This document shows positions 63,809 through 64,000 of a DNA stretch of 64,000 nt, piece by piece; position 1 is the first letter of the stretch, and each line of letters starts with the position of its first letter. The position numbers and the translations under genes are program-made. Origin of the DNA: Dendrophyllia cribrosa (taxonomy: Eukaryota > Cnidaria > Anthozoa > Scleractinia > Dendrophylliidae); contig JAJLRJ010000011.1 of assembly GCA_024195265.1 (NCBI GenBank), positions 19,794,166 to 19,858,165 on the forward strand. The letters run 5' to 3'. A model generated the notes under the pieces. That model did no database searches, had not been told where the DNA came from, and saw only the letters and a program-made list of their open reading frames with translations.

Positions 63809-64000
63809 ACGCATTATGCCATAAATATTCGTTTTTGATTATCATCGCATCAGACATCCATTGTTGTCTCAGGTAATTTATAATCGCTCGTTGTTGCTTA
63901 AAATAGACATTTCGTGCCTCATATATATACAATATCTCAATTTGCCCCGTCCCAGTCCCCACGCCCTAAATGCGCATGCGTATTGTTTCAATTTCTCAGT

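Larger units (their letters stand above)
61889..64000 (+). mobile_element. Left end of a second Polinton-like element (runs off the window)
   Basis: The order palindrome, GGTACGAGATCACC repeats, ACCAATTG motif, gene, YqaJ gene, GACATTTCGTG..ATATACAATATC block and GCGCATGCGTATTG block matches 31856-34324 in the same order and strand. The last 36 bases match 34288-34324. Relative to copy 1 it has an extra gene (62171) and lacks the small gene at 33374 and the insert at about 33880-34285. Confidence 0.75.

Overview
The window looks like intergenic, repeat-packed DNA from an invertebrate animal, most probably a cnidarian such as a stony coral or sea anemone. The sequence shows this through AT-rich non-coding DNA with microsatellites, many fold-back (MITE-like) elements, and decayed Helentron, L1/Tx1-like LINE, RTE-like LINE, Ty3/gypsy and Polinton-like elements. 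The cnidarian call is an inference from the element families. No convincing multi-exon host gene was found; there are only two weak exon candidates.

Layout: 0-4 kb holds a reverse-strand LINE ORF1 remnant and a terminal-inverted-repeat element. 4-15.8 kb holds a Helentron (Rep HUH nuclease, PIF1-type helicase, C-terminal endonuclease), preceded by an almost identical but internally deleted unit of itself. Arrays of short self-complementary units (GCGGG...CCCGC) lie on both sides, at 4.0 and 17.6 kb. 16-26 kb is a field of fold-back elements without genes. 27-50.4 kb is dominated by L1/Tx1-like LINE sequence. One LINE ORF2 (30.1-50.4 kb) has been opened by a 282-bp MITE, a 15.9-kb Polinton-like virus-derived element, a 540-bp fold-back element and a further insert. 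51.4-59.4 kb holds a tRNA-derived SINE and a reverse-strand RTE-like LINE, the latter split by a gypsy element whose middle is inverted. 61.9-64 kb is the left end of a second, diverged copy of the Polinton-like element, running off the window.

The Polinton-like element (31.86-47.76 kb) is the main item of interest. It starts at a 164-bp palindrome followed by a YqaJ-type exonuclease gene. It then carries a VLTF3-like Zn-ribbon factor, several coiled-coil/membrane proteins, a penton-like candidate, a half-length double-jelly-roll major capsid protein, an F54H12.3-type integrase and a protein-primed-type family B DNA polymerase. Most of its genes have a TATGTATAC/TATATATAC box within about 5-35 bp of the start codon, and two gene pairs diverge from intergenic spacers under 50 bp. 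Nearly every enzyme gene has stops or frameshifts, so this copy is dead, and its right end is missing. The second copy repeats the order palindrome, promoter motif, YqaJ gene, 3' motif, and adds a small C2HC zinc-finger gene, which supports treating palindrome plus YqaJ as the true left end of this element type.
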